A stretch of DNA of 16,599 nucleotides from Candidatus Sumerlaeota bacterium (GCA_026398575.1 JAPLSP010000410.1:1-16599), one strand, 5' to 3'; numbered from the stretch's first letter, positions 7,306 through 14,646 are shown. Numbers and translations are program-made. Notes: generated by a model from the sequence alone, not told the origin.

Positions 7306-7410
7306 GCGCCAGCTTTTGGAGTAAGGTGGCTTGCCGCCATCTTTTTAGCGCCAAGGCCATTGAAACGCCAAAAAGAAGGCCGCAAGCCACCTTACTCCAA
7401 AAGCTGGCGC
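7306..7410. repeat. 105-bp imperfect palindromic element between the two Gfo-HEAT modules
   Basis: The outer arms are a perfect 29-bp inverted repeat (7306-7334 and 7382-7410), starting GCGCCAGCTTTTGGAGTAAG. The inner parts stay complementary with small mismatches up to a central GGCC (7355-7358), so the whole unit can form one long hairpin. It starts 15 bp after the stop of the first HEAT gene and ends 69 bp before the next ATG. The half-unit 7355-7410, read on the minus strand, matches 53 of 56 positions of 16544-16599, so this is a dispersed repeat and not just a local terminator. No transposase is present; it resembles a MITE or REP/BIME-type element. Confidence 0.85.
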
Positions 7411-7479
7411 TCATCCTGTCCGCATGATATTCCAGCGAAAAACGTCAAATAATGATCCGTGATATATGGAGATGAATTC

Positions 7480-8775
7480 ATGGTAAAACCTGATCGTCAA
7501 CCGGTCCAGTACGCCCGGCGTCAATTTCTCAAAACGGCCGCCAAGGCCGGCGCGCTGCTGGCGGCGCCGATGATTCTGCCCGCCTCCGTGTTGGGACGCG
7601 CGGGCACGGTCGCGCCCAGCGAACGCATCATGCTCGGCGGCATCGGCATTGGCAACCGCGGAGGATATGACCTGGGATGCTTCCTCGAGGAAGATGACGT
7701 GCGATTCATTGCCATTTGCGACGTCAAAGCCCAACGCCGTGACGCGGTCAAACAGCGGGCCGATGCCAAATATGGCAACAACGACTGCAAGACGTATCGC
7801 GATCTGCATGAACTGCTGGCGCGACCTGACATTGACGCGGTCCTGATCGCCACGGGGCCGAACTGGCACTGTCTGGCTTCAGTGTTGTCGGCCAAAGCGG
7901 GCAAGGACGTTTATTGCGAGAAGCCCTGCACAAAGAACATTTCGCAAAGCCTGATCCTGGCCGAAACGTTCCGGCGGACCGGCTGCATCTTCCAGGCCGG
8001 CACGCAACGGCGCAGTCTGCCCAATTTCGGATTTGCGATCGAGTTGGCCCAGCGCGGCAAGCTCGGCAAACTCCAGACGCTCCACGCGCATCCCGGCGGT
8101 TTGGGAACCTCAACCAGCGGCTGGGCGTCCGCCGATCCCGAACCGCCCAAAGAGGAAGGCGACTGGGATAGATACCTTGGACCGGCGGCGTGGCGTCCGT
8201 TCAATAGCGGACTTTTCAAGAGCGCATTCGGTTTCGAGAAAGGCGGCGGCCTGGTTGGCGGCGGATGTCTGGAATGGGGTTCGCATTGTGTGGACCTTTG
8301 CCAGTGGGCCAACAGCGCCGATGACACAGCAGCGGTGGAATATGAGCCAAAGGGAAAAGAGCTTCTCGCGCGCTATGCTAACGGCGTCAAGCTGATCATG
8401 CGCAACGATGGCTGGCTTCCGAATATCGGCTCGTGCCCGGTGAAGTTCGAGGGCGATACGGGCTGGGTCGAGACAGGCGACAACGGCGATCTCTATACAA
8501 GCAGGCCGGAATTGCTCGCCGGAAGGCGCGCCAAAATTTCCGGATATCCGGCGAACCTGCACATTCGCAACTTCCTCGATTGCGTCAAGACGCGCGGCAT
8601 GACGCGGGCCGGCGCCGACGCGGCCTGCTGGGCGCACATCACCTGCCACGCCGCCAATATCGCCCTGTTTTTGGGGCGCAAAGTCACCTTCGATCCCAAG
8701 AAATGCGAGTTCCCCGGCGACGAAGAAGCCAACCGCCTGCGCTCCGAAGCGCTTCGTGAACCCTGGAGATTCTAG
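7480..8775 (+). CDS. Tat-exported Gfo/Idh/MocA-family oxidoreductase, copy 2
   Basis: The protein has 431 residues from the ATG at 7480; GGAG (7468-7471) is 8 nt upstream, which makes the in-frame GTG at 7459 unlikely. The Tat signal is a near-ideal RRQFLK (R13-R14) followed by AAKAGALLAAPMILPASVLG. The Rossmann motif GGIGIGNRGG (53-62), the strand-2 acid in AICD (D81), the EKP signature (147-149) and a downstream EWGSH stretch with the likely catalytic-site histidine are all present. It differs from copy 1 mainly in the middle domain (GGGLVGGGCLEWGS versus the WRGYYDFHTS region), so substrate range may differ. It is followed by its own HEAT partner after 90 bp, repeating the module order. 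Activity on a sugar hydroxyl is expected from the family; the substrate is unknown. Confidence 0.9.
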   Translation: MVKPDRQPVQYARRQFLKTAAKAGALLAAPMILPASVLGRAGTVAPSERIMLGGIGIGNRGGYDLGCFLEEDDVRFIAICDVKAQRRDAVKQRADAKYGNNDCKTYRDLHELLARPDIDAVLIATGPNWHCLASVLSAKAGKDVYCEKPCTKNISQSLILAETFRRTGCIFQAGTQRRSLPNFGFAIELAQRGKLGKLQTLHAHPGGLGTSTSGWASADPEPPKEEGDWDRYLGPAAWRPFNSGLFKSAFGFEKGGGLVGGGCLEWGSHCVDLCQWANSADDTAAVEYEPKGKELLARYANGVKLIMRNDGWLPNIGSCPVKFEGDTGWVETGDNGDLYTSRPELLAGRRAKISGYPANLHIRNFLDCVKTRGMTRAGADAACWAHITCHAANIALFLGRKVTFDPKKCEFPGDEEANRLRSEALREPWRF

Positions 8776-8789
8776 GCGCCCTTCATCTG

Positions 8790-8833
8790 TCCGTGCCAGT
8801 CCGTGCCAGTCCGTGTCCGTCCGTGTCCGTCCC
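8790..8833 (+). repeat. 10-bp tandem repeat, TCCGTGCCAG / TCCGTGTCCG
   Basis: Two copies of TCCGTGCCAG (8790-8809) are followed by two of TCCGTGTCCG (8810-8829) and a partial TCCC. It occupies the gap between the second Gfo and HEAT genes, the same position as the 9-bp array at 5257-5307 in the first module, but with a different unit. A spurious in-frame GTG at 8803 inside it would extend the HEAT protein by 21 residues. Confidence 0.85.
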
Positions 8834-8865
8834 AAGCCAATTCCACCCAACCAAGGACAAACATA

Positions 8866-11073
8866 ATGCATACACTTCAACGTTTCTCTCGCCATGCCAT
8901 CCTCGTTGCGGCGCTGGTTCTTTCAGCGCAAATCCTGCCGCCCGCCGCCAACGCCCAGGAGTCTTCCGCGGATAAGCAGCGCAGGCTGATCGCAATTCTC
9001 CAATCCAACGCGAAGCCCGCTGAAAAGGCGATTCCCTGCAAGCAGCTGGCCATCTGCGGCACGAAGGACGCCGTCCCCGCGCTGGCGCCGCTCCTGGCAA
9101 ATCCGGAACTGGCGTCGTGGGCGCGGGTTGCGCTCGAGGCGATTCCCGATCCGGCGGCGGATGAAGCGCTGCGCGAAGCGGTGGGCAAGCTGCAGGGCAA
9201 ACTGCTGGTTGGCGCGATCAACTCGATCGGCGTACGCCGCGACGCCAAGGCGATCGCTCCGCTTTCGGGAAAACTCAAGGACGCCGACGTGGAAGTAGCC
9301 TCGGCTGCTGCTGTCGCATTGGGACACATCGGCGGCGCTGAAGTGATTAAAACCTTGGAGCCGCTGCTTTCGGCTGCGCCGGCCGCAGTTCGTCCGGCGG
9401 TGGCCGAAGGCTGTATCCTTTGCGCCGAGAAACTCATGAGCGAGCAAAAACTCGCCGAAGCGGTCAGCCTTTATGACAAGGTCCGCGCAGCCAACGTTTC
9501 CAAGCCGATGACGGTCGAAGCCACGCGCGGCGCGATCCTGGCCCGCAAATCCGACGGCTTGCCGTTGCTGATCGAACAGTTTAGATCGCCCGACAAGGCA
9601 ATGTTCAACATCGGATTGCGCACCGCCCGCGAGATGCCGGGACCGGAAGTGGCCAAGGCGCTGCTGGCCGAAATGGAAAAAGTCACGCCCGAGCGTCAGC
9701 CCTATTTCCTGCTGGCAATGGCGGATCGCGGCGACGCCGAGGCGTTGCCGGCGGCGCTCAAAGCGGCCAAGGCCAGCTTGCCCGATTTGCGTCTGATCGC
9801 GGTTGGCGTGCTGGAGCGGCTGGCCAATCCATCCTGCCTGCCGGCGCTGCTCTCCGCCGCGACCGATGATGATCCGGAACTGGCTCAGACGGCCAAGTCA
9901 ACAGTTGTCCGGTTTCCGGGAACGGAACCGGATCCTTTGATCCTGGCCATGATGGCCGCACCGCAGGAGAAATGCCGGATCGCAGGCATCGAGCTGGCCG
10001 CCCAGCGCCGCATTCCCGGCGCGCTGCCTCTGATCATGAAATCCGCCGAAGATGCGAATCCGGCCATCAGCGCCGTCAGCCTCCGATCGCTGGGCGACAT
10101 GGCCGGCGAGCCGCAAATTCCCGCGCTGATAGCCATCCTGCTGAAAGCCAAAGAAACGCAGGCCGCTGAAAGCGCGTTATCAGCTGTCTGCGCGCGGCTC
10201 TCCCGTACCACCACGGGCAACGTCGTCATTAAGAAGGCGGAATATGGCGCGCTGCCCGATGGGCCTTCGGCAGACGTCACCAAGAAGGTTGCCGAGATGG
10301 TTAAAGGTGGCGCAACAACAATCGAAGCCACCAATAAGAACTTCGGTGATACCGCCGGCGGCAAAGTCAAGAAGCTGCGCGTGGAATACACCATCAATGG
10401 CGCGTCCGGAACCCAGATCGTCGCCGAGAATGACAGCATTACGCTCGCCGTCGCCTCCATCCCTCCCGCCATTGTGGATGCGCTTTGCGCGGCGATGGCT
10501 TCCGCGCCGGCCGCGCCAAAACTCGCTTTGCTGCGGATCATGCGTTCGGCCGGCAGCGACAAGGCGCTCGCCACAGTGCGCGCCGCCGCCAGCGACCCGA
10601 ACGCCGAAATCAAAGACACGGCCACCCGTATCCTGTGTGAATGGCCGGCAGCCGACGCGCTGCCCGATGTCACCCAGTTGGCCAAGACTTCCGCAGACGC
10701 CAAAATTAAAATCCTGGCCTTGCGCGCCTGTTTCCGGCTGATTCCTCTGCAAAACACTCCCGACGAAAAGAAATTTGCGGCGGTCAAAGAAGTGATTGCC
10801 CTCGCCGTTCGCGATGAAGAAAAGCGGCTCGCGCTGGCCGCTCTCGAAACCATTCCCACAGCCGAATCACTGGCCCTCGTCGCCACGCAACTGACTGATC
10901 CAAACCTGAAAGACGAAGCCGCCCTGGCCGCCGTCTCCATCGCGGAAAAAATCGTGACCACGCATCCCGCGCCGGTTGCCGACGCGATGCAAAAGGTCTC
11001 GACCACCAACGACAAGACCACCCGTCGCGCGAAGGCATTGTTGAATCAAGCCCAGAAAGCGGCCAAGAAATAG
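8866..11073 (+). CDS. Secreted HEAT-repeat protein with DUF3395-like insert, copy 2
   Basis: The protein has 735 residues from the ATG at 8866, supported by AAGGA (8853-8857) 8 nt upstream and by a clean Sec signal peptide (about 1-31, ending AANA before QES). An upstream GTG at 8803 would bury the signal. The protein parallels copy 1 nearly throughout: GTKDAVPALAPLLAN, GVRRDAKAIAPLS and a CEWPAADALPDVTQLAKTSA C-terminal block. The main difference is an insert at about residues 445-530 (VVIKKAEYGALPDG, DVTKKVAEMV, LRVEYTINGASGTQIV) that is predicted beta-rich and resembles DUF3395, a domain also found at the C-terminus of DNAJC11-type proteins. It is probably an extracytoplasmic scaffold with an added binding domain. 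The FG-GAP gene begins 36 bp later and may be co-transcribed. Confidence 0.87.
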   Translation: MHTLQRFSRHAILVAALVLSAQILPPAANAQESSADKQRRLIAILQSNAKPAEKAIPCKQLAICGTKDAVPALAPLLANPELASWARVALEAIPDPAADEALREAVGKLQGKLLVGAINSIGVRRDAKAIAPLSGKLKDADVEVASAAAVALGHIGGAEVIKTLEPLLSAAPAAVRPAVAEGCILCAEKLMSEQKLAEAVSLYDKVRAANVSKPMTVEATRGAILARKSDGLPLLIEQFRSPDKAMFNIGLRTAREMPGPEVAKALLAEMEKVTPERQPYFLLAMADRGDAEALPAALKAAKASLPDLRLIAVGVLERLANPSCLPALLSAATDDDPELAQTAKSTVVRFPGTEPDPLILAMMAAPQEKCRIAGIELAAQRRIPGALPLIMKSAEDANPAISAVSLRSLGDMAGEPQIPALIAILLKAKETQAAESALSAVCARLSRTTTGNVVIKKAEYGALPDGPSADVTKKVAEMVKGGATTIEATNKNFGDTAGGKVKKLRVEYTINGASGTQIVAENDSITLAVASIPPAIVDALCAAMASAPAAPKLALLRIMRSAGSDKALATVRAAASDPNAEIKDTATRILCEWPAADALPDVTQLAKTSADAKIKILALRACFRLIPLQNTPDEKKFAAVKEVIALAVRDEEKRLALAALETIPTAESLALVATQLTDPNLKDEAALAAVSIAEKIVTTHPAPVADAMQKVSTTNDKTTRRAKALLNQAQKAAKK

Positions 11074-11109
11074 CGCCGCTTCCAACTCATTCCAGAAAGC
11101 TCAATAACG

Positions 11110-12393
11110 ATGAAACACCTCCTCATCGCAACGCTAACGCTATTAGCCTTTGCGCTGTCCGACTCGTCTGACGCGGCAGACCGGTCCGACGCGTCCGACC
11201 CCTCCACCTCAAAAACTCTAAAATTCATTACCCATCGCATTGGCGCCTTCCGAAGCGAAGCTTGCGGCGTTGGCGATTTCAACAATGATGGCAAACTCGA
11301 CCTCGTCGGCGGGGAGTTCCTTTATCTCGCGCCCGACTTCAAACCGGTCAAAATCCGCACGCTCAAAGGCAAGGTGGACGATCAGGGCAAAGGCTATTAT
11401 TGGGACTTCATGAACCAGCCTTTCGACATTGACGGCGACGGCAAACTGGACATCATTTCCTGCGACTGGTTCCAGACGCATGCCACGTGGTTCCGCAATA
11501 TCGGAACTGCGCCCGGCGTCGCCGAATGGCCCGAGGCCCTCATCGAAAAGAACGGCAATTTCGAGTGCGGTGAATTATGCGACGTGGACGGCGACGGCAA
11601 AGCGCGAGAGATCGTTCCGTCGGTTCCGCGCACGGTCTGGTATGAAGTTCTTAAAGACAAAGATAACGACGGAAAAACCACCTTCGCCGTGCACGTCGTC
11701 TCCGAAAAGAAATTCGATTACGGCTTTGGCGTCGGCGACGTCAACGGCGATGGCCGCCCCGATTTCATCCGCCCCGGCGCCTGGTACGAAGCGCCCGCCG
11801 ATCCGCGCAAAGGCGCATGGAAAGAGCATCCCCTGATTCTCGGCGACCGCGAAGAAAAGAAGGCGCAGCACACCGCGCAAATCCTCGTCTATGACGTCAA
11901 TGGCGACGGCCTTGCGGATCTTATCTGCTCCAACGCCCACGGCTACGGCATCTTCTGGTACGAGCAAGTCCGCAAGGGAGCGCAGATCGCTTTCAATCAG
12001 CATCTTATGGACGATTCCTGGACGCAGTCGCACAGCCTGGCGCTTGGCGACCTCGACGGCGATGGAATCCCTGAGCTGGTGACCGGCAAGCGCTTCATGG
12101 CCCACAATGGCGGCGACCCCAAGGAAACCGATCCGCTGGGCGTCTATTATTATAAGATCCACCGGGCGCCTGAAGGCAAGACCGGCGGCGCGGCCAGTGG
12201 CGCGAATGCCCCCGCCGCCTCCCCCACTCCCGCCGCCGCAGTCACATGGAGCAAGCACATCGTCTCCTACAACGAAGGCATCGGCTCCGGCACAAACCTT
12301 TGCCTCGCCGACCTCGATGGCGACGGCGACCTTGACATCATCGTCACCGGCAAATTCGGCGGTCCGGTGTGGTTTGAGAATAGGCTAAAATGA
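11110..12393 (+). CDS. Secreted FG-GAP/VCBS beta-propeller protein
   Basis: The 427-residue protein has a short Sec signal (MKHLLIATLTLLAFAL) and an Asp/Ser-rich mature N-terminus (SDSSDAADRSDASDPS) that is the translation of a 9-bp repeat. Seven calcium-binding-type loops follow: DFNNDGKLD, DIDGDGKLD, DVDGDGKAR, DVNGDGRPD, DVNGDGLAD, DLDGDGIPE and DLDGDGDLD, each followed by a hydrophobic strand. This is the FG-GAP/VCBS pattern of a seven-bladed propeller, used for calcium-dependent binding of proteins or glycans. An Ala/Pro linker (about residues 355-376) precedes the last blade. No strong ribosome binding site is seen; the 36-bp spacing suggests reading from the HEAT transcript. Its stop overlaps the ATG of the next small gene (ATGA). 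Ligand unknown. Confidence 0.88.
   Translation: MKHLLIATLTLLAFALSDSSDAADRSDASDPSTSKTLKFITHRIGAFRSEACGVGDFNNDGKLDLVGGEFLYLAPDFKPVKIRTLKGKVDDQGKGYYWDFMNQPFDIDGDGKLDIISCDWFQTHATWFRNIGTAPGVAEWPEALIEKNGNFECGELCDVDGDGKAREIVPSVPRTVWYEVLKDKDNDGKTTFAVHVVSEKKFDYGFGVGDVNGDGRPDFIRPGAWYEAPADPRKGAWKEHPLILGDREEKKAQHTAQILVYDVNGDGLADLICSNAHGYGIFWYEQVRKGAQIAFNQHLMDDSWTQSHSLALGDLDGDGIPELVTGKRFMAHNGGDPKETDPLGVYYYKIHRAPEGKTGGAASGANAPAASPTPAAAVTWSKHIVSYNEGIGSGTNLCLADLDGDGDLDIIVTGKFGGPVWFENRLK
11158..11205 (+). repeat. Translated 9-bp tandem repeat, TCCGACNCG x ~5
   Basis: The units TCCGACTCG, TCTGACGCG, GCAGACCGG, TCCGACGCG, TCCGACCCC and a trailing TCC share the 9-bp period and TCCGAC core of the array at 5257-5307. 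Here the array lies in frame just after the signal-peptide core of the FG-GAP protein and encodes a three-residue S-D-x period. Confidence 0.8.
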
Positions 12394-12572
12394 AAAAGAC
12401 CACACTGGATAAGGAAGAGCAGGAAATCGTTGATTCTTTCGAGAACGGCGAATGGAAGCCTGTCAGAAATCAAAAAAAAGCGATTGCCCAACACAAAGGC
12501 TATGCTGCGAATACATTGAGCAAACACCTTCGAGCAAAGATTTGTCTGACAAAAAATAAGGAAGCAAGATAG
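12390..12572 (+). CDS. Truncated CopG-type (ribbon-helix-helix) antitoxin remnant
   Basis: The 60-residue protein starts MKKTTLDKEEQEIVDSFENG and continues to GEW and a basic stretch. This is the N-terminal half of a widespread CopG-like antitoxin family whose members are usually about 90 residues and continue into a ribbon-helix-helix (KRINIRIS type) with a final helix pair. Here the strand region is degenerate (HLRAKICLTKN) and the protein stops where the DNA-binding helices should begin, so it is probably a non-functional or repurposed remnant. Its ATG overlaps the FG-GAP stop by 4 bp, implying translational coupling. The next gene starts 12 bp later. Base composition is more AT-rich than the preceding genes, consistent with acquisition. 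Confidence 0.6.
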   Translation: MKKTTLDKEEQEIVDSFENGEWKPVRNQKKAIAQHKGYAANTLSKHLRAKICLTKNKEAR

Positions 12573-12584
12573 AAGAGGTGAACT

Positions 12585-12803
12585 ATGACTAAGTTGCTTG
12601 AAAAAGCCTTTAAGGCATCTTCAAGGCTACCGGATGTGGAGCAAAACGCTCTGGCAAAATGGCTCTTGGAGGAACTCCATTCGGAAGCCAGATGGGAAAA
12701 GGCTTTTGCAGAATCTGAGGATGTTCTTGAAAAGCTTGCGGAGGAAGCGCTGGACGAGAAACGCAAGGGTAAAACCACTCGACTCGACCTTAGCAGATTA
12801 TGA
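12585..12803 (+). CDS. Type II antitoxin, partner of the RelE/ParE-like toxin
   Basis: The 72-residue protein (MTKLLEKAFKASSRLPDVEQ, EELHSEARWEKAFAESEDVL, ending KGKTTRLDLSRL) matches a small, mostly helical antitoxin family that I recognise as paired with RelE/ParE-superfamily toxins. Its C-terminal part would wrap the toxin and neutralise it. AGAGGTG lies a few bases before the ATG. The stop overlaps the toxin ATG by 4 bp (12800-12803), the usual layout that ensures antitoxin is made first. No ribbon-helix-helix or other DNA-binding motif is evident, so autoregulation would depend on the complex or on another factor. Confidence 0.8.
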   Translation: MTKLLEKAFKASSRLPDVEQNALAKWLLEELHSEARWEKAFAESEDVLEKLAEEALDEKRKGKTTRLDLSRL

Positions 12804-13078
12804 AGTCATACACAAGCGAACGGTTTTGGAAATATTATGCCAATCTGCCCCAAGGGGTTAGACAACAGGCAAGGCAGGCCTATGCCCTGTTCGAAAAGAA
12901 CCCATATTATCCCAGCCTTCACTTCAAACGCATTCATTCAACACGCACTATCTTCTCAGTTCGGATAAGCATGGACTACCGAGCGGTTGGCATCGTCGCA
13001 GCAGATGAGATCACATGGTTCTGGATTGGGTCACACTCTGAGTATAATATTCTCCTCAGAAAATTAAGAAATACTTAA
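12800..13078 (+). CDS. RelE/ParE-superfamily toxin
   Basis: The 92-residue protein (MKSYTSERFWKYYANLPQGV, AYALFEKNPYYPSLHFKRI, IFSVRISMDYRAVGI, ITWFWIGSHSEYNILLRKL) has the helical hairpin plus beta-sheet pattern of the RelE/ParE superfamily. The SVRIS-YRAVG strands and the terminal WFWIGSHSEYN motif are characteristic of the subfamily paired with the preceding antitoxin. Toxins of this fold act as mRNA interferases or gyrase poisons; which applies here cannot be read from the sequence. It is full length, with no visible frameshift, so the pair is probably active. The gene is followed by 47 bp and then the convergent DUF1566 gene. Confidence 0.83.
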   Translation: MKSYTSERFWKYYANLPQGVRQQARQAYALFEKNPYYPSLHFKRIHSTRTIFSVRISMDYRAVGIVAADEITWFWIGSHSEYNILLRKLRNT

Positions 13079-13125
13079 GACCGAAAATTCGACGGAATCG
13101 CTTTCTGCTCTCGCGCAACAGCAAC

Positions 13126-14325
13126 TCAAGGCGCAAGCCCGCCCCGAACACAACGGACATAGTTATAGATTCTGACTGCATCTCCCTGCGGCCCCCGTCC
13201 ATTCGGGAAATCGGCGGGGTTGCCGGTTTTGGGGTCGCTGCGTTGCGCGCCGGCGCCGTGGACGTCCATCAGGCGGTAAGGACCGGCGCCCGGAGGGAAC
13301 TGCATGTAGCCCGTCGCCCTGCCGAACGCCACATAGACAGCGGCTGATCCCATGCGCTCGGGCGGACCGTCCAGGTGTGTGGTGCTGCTCCAGTAGAATG
13401 ACTCAATCTCGCTGACGGAAAAGATGGGATTGATCGCGGCGGAGTTGGTGACGGCGGGCGCGCGGGTGTAATCAACGATGCTCTGAAGTTCCTTGGCGGT
13501 GGGCACGCGCCAGTCGCCATGCCCCGCCAGTTTGAGTCCCGCCGCGTAGGCGAGCGCTTCCTGCCAGTTGCAGCCTTTGCCGCTGTCGGCCTTCTGCCAC
13601 ATCAAGCCCGTCGCCAGATCGCTGATCGTACCGTCGCCATTGTCGCGGAACTCGTTGACGCCGTATTTCGGATTGCCGCGCACGTATCGCACATACATCT
13701 TGTGCGCCACCCGGCCCGCGGCGCCGGGCCTCAGTACTGATTTCGGGTAGCCTTTGATCCGGCCATCGGCGAAGTTGACGCCAAAGACGGTGGGGTTGTT
13801 GTTCATCGTCGTGCTAAGGTACTGCGTCGCGCTCCAGTCCTGGCAATCAATCTCGCGCTCGCCCGCCGCCGCGTCGCCATACTTGAACTCGAAAACTTTC
13901 GCGTCAAAGTATGGCTTCGATTGCGCCGCCGAAAAACGAAAACCGCCTTCGAAATTGATCAGCGAGTAAAGCTCCTTGATCGTCGGCGTCCGCCAGTCGC
14001 TATATCCGCCAAGGCGGCAACTGGCCGCGCCCGCGACGGCCTCGTCCCACGTCATCTTTGCGCCGCGCGCCTTGACCCACATCAGCCCCGTGTTCAAATC
14101 CGAGATGGTCCCGTCGCCGTTGTCGCGATAAGCAGGTGGGACGCTCTTAATCTGCGCATCCTGGCCGAAAAACGCCTGTCCCAGCGCCGGCGGAGCGATC
14201 TCATGATAACTGTCGTAACACTTGGCCTGGCCGGTTCCTACGATCGCGTAAGTATAAGTCGTCGGCGCCGCCTGTGCCAATCCCGCGCAGCAAAGCAGAC
14301 TCAATATCAGCATGCGCTTCATCAT
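13126..14325 (-). CDS. Secreted protein with two DUF1566 domains
   Basis: The 399-residue protein has a Sec signal peptide (MMKRMLILSLLCCAGLAQA, cleavage near 19-20). Two homologous halves each open with FRDNGDGTISDL-TGLMW-type motifs (residues 67-83 and 227-243) and continue through a W-x-EA helix, a G-DWR-PT-KEL signature (about 107-119 and 269-280) and a closing YVRCVRG-type strand. This is the DUF1566/Lcl C-terminal domain, related in fold to C-type lectin-like and formylglycine-generating-enzyme-like domains and often found in secreted proteins. No enzymatic residues can be assigned. TAAGGCG lies 3 nt before the ATG. It is convergent with the toxin gene and divergent from the small gene at 14742. 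A surface or periplasmic binding role is the best guess. Confidence 0.83.
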   Translation of the reverse strand: MMKRMLILSLLCCAGLAQAAPTTYTYAIVGTGQAKCYDSYHEIAPPALGQAFFGQDAQIKSVPPAYRDNGDGTISDLNTGLMWVKARGAKMTWDEAVAGAASCRLGGYSDWRTPTIKELYSLINFEGGFRFSAAQSKPYFDAKVFEFKYGDAAAGEREIDCQDWSATQYLSTTMNNNPTVFGVNFADGRIKGYPKSVLRPGAAGRVAHKMYVRYVRGNPKYGVNEFRDNGDGTISDLATGLMWQKADSGKGCNWQEALAYAAGLKLAGHGDWRVPTAKELQSIVDYTRAPAVTNSAAINPIFSVSEIESFYWSSTTHLDGPPERMGSAAVYVAFGRATGYMQFPPGAGPYRLMDVHGAGAQRSDPKTGNPADFPNGRGPQGDAVRIYNYVRCVRGGLAP

Positions 14326-14477
14326 TCGCCTTAATTGTTCTCAATGTTGTTCCCTGCGCAATCAATGCGCGAAACAGGGTTTTCACGCAAACGCACGGGA
14401 AAAGCCAGAGATATCTGCGGGCCTTTGCCGGTATAGAGCGCATCCCAAGGCAGCTACCGGAAGGACACGGGACCCAT

Positions 14478-14578
14478 TCTGACAAAACAATGTCTGACAA
14501 AACAATGAAATCACGTTGCCGTCGAATCAGCCAGGAATGACTTTGTGCCAATATTTTGTCGCAGATTATTTTGTCAGA
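14478..14578. repeat. Direct-plus-inverted repeat element (TCTGACAAAACAATG)
   Basis: TCTGACAAAACAATG occurs twice in perfect tandem (14478-14492 and 14493-14507). After 41 bp the inverted arm 14549-14578 (carrying ATATTTTGTCGC and TTATTTTGTCAGA) complements those 30 bp at 24 positions, and a further degenerate copy (ATGACTTTGTGC) precedes it. The AT-rich arms differ from the surrounding GC-rich DNA. The whole can fold as a hairpin or cruciform. It looks like a miniature mobile or intergenic repeat; no transposase is nearby. Confidence 0.7.
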
Positions 14579-14646
14579 CCTTTTCCTGCACGCCAAGGTA
14601 GCTCGGCTGAAATGCGTCCTCCTTCCAGACTTGCGCGTTCTCTCCC

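Noticed and set aside
8803..8865. N-terminal extension of the second HEAT protein from a GTG within the 10-bp repeat
   Set aside because: It would bury the signal peptide, and the ATG at 8866 has its own ribosome binding site.
9885..11021. A 378-residue open frame on the minus strand opposite the second HEAT gene
   Set aside because: Ser/Ala-rich shadow of the plus-strand gene with no recognisable domain.
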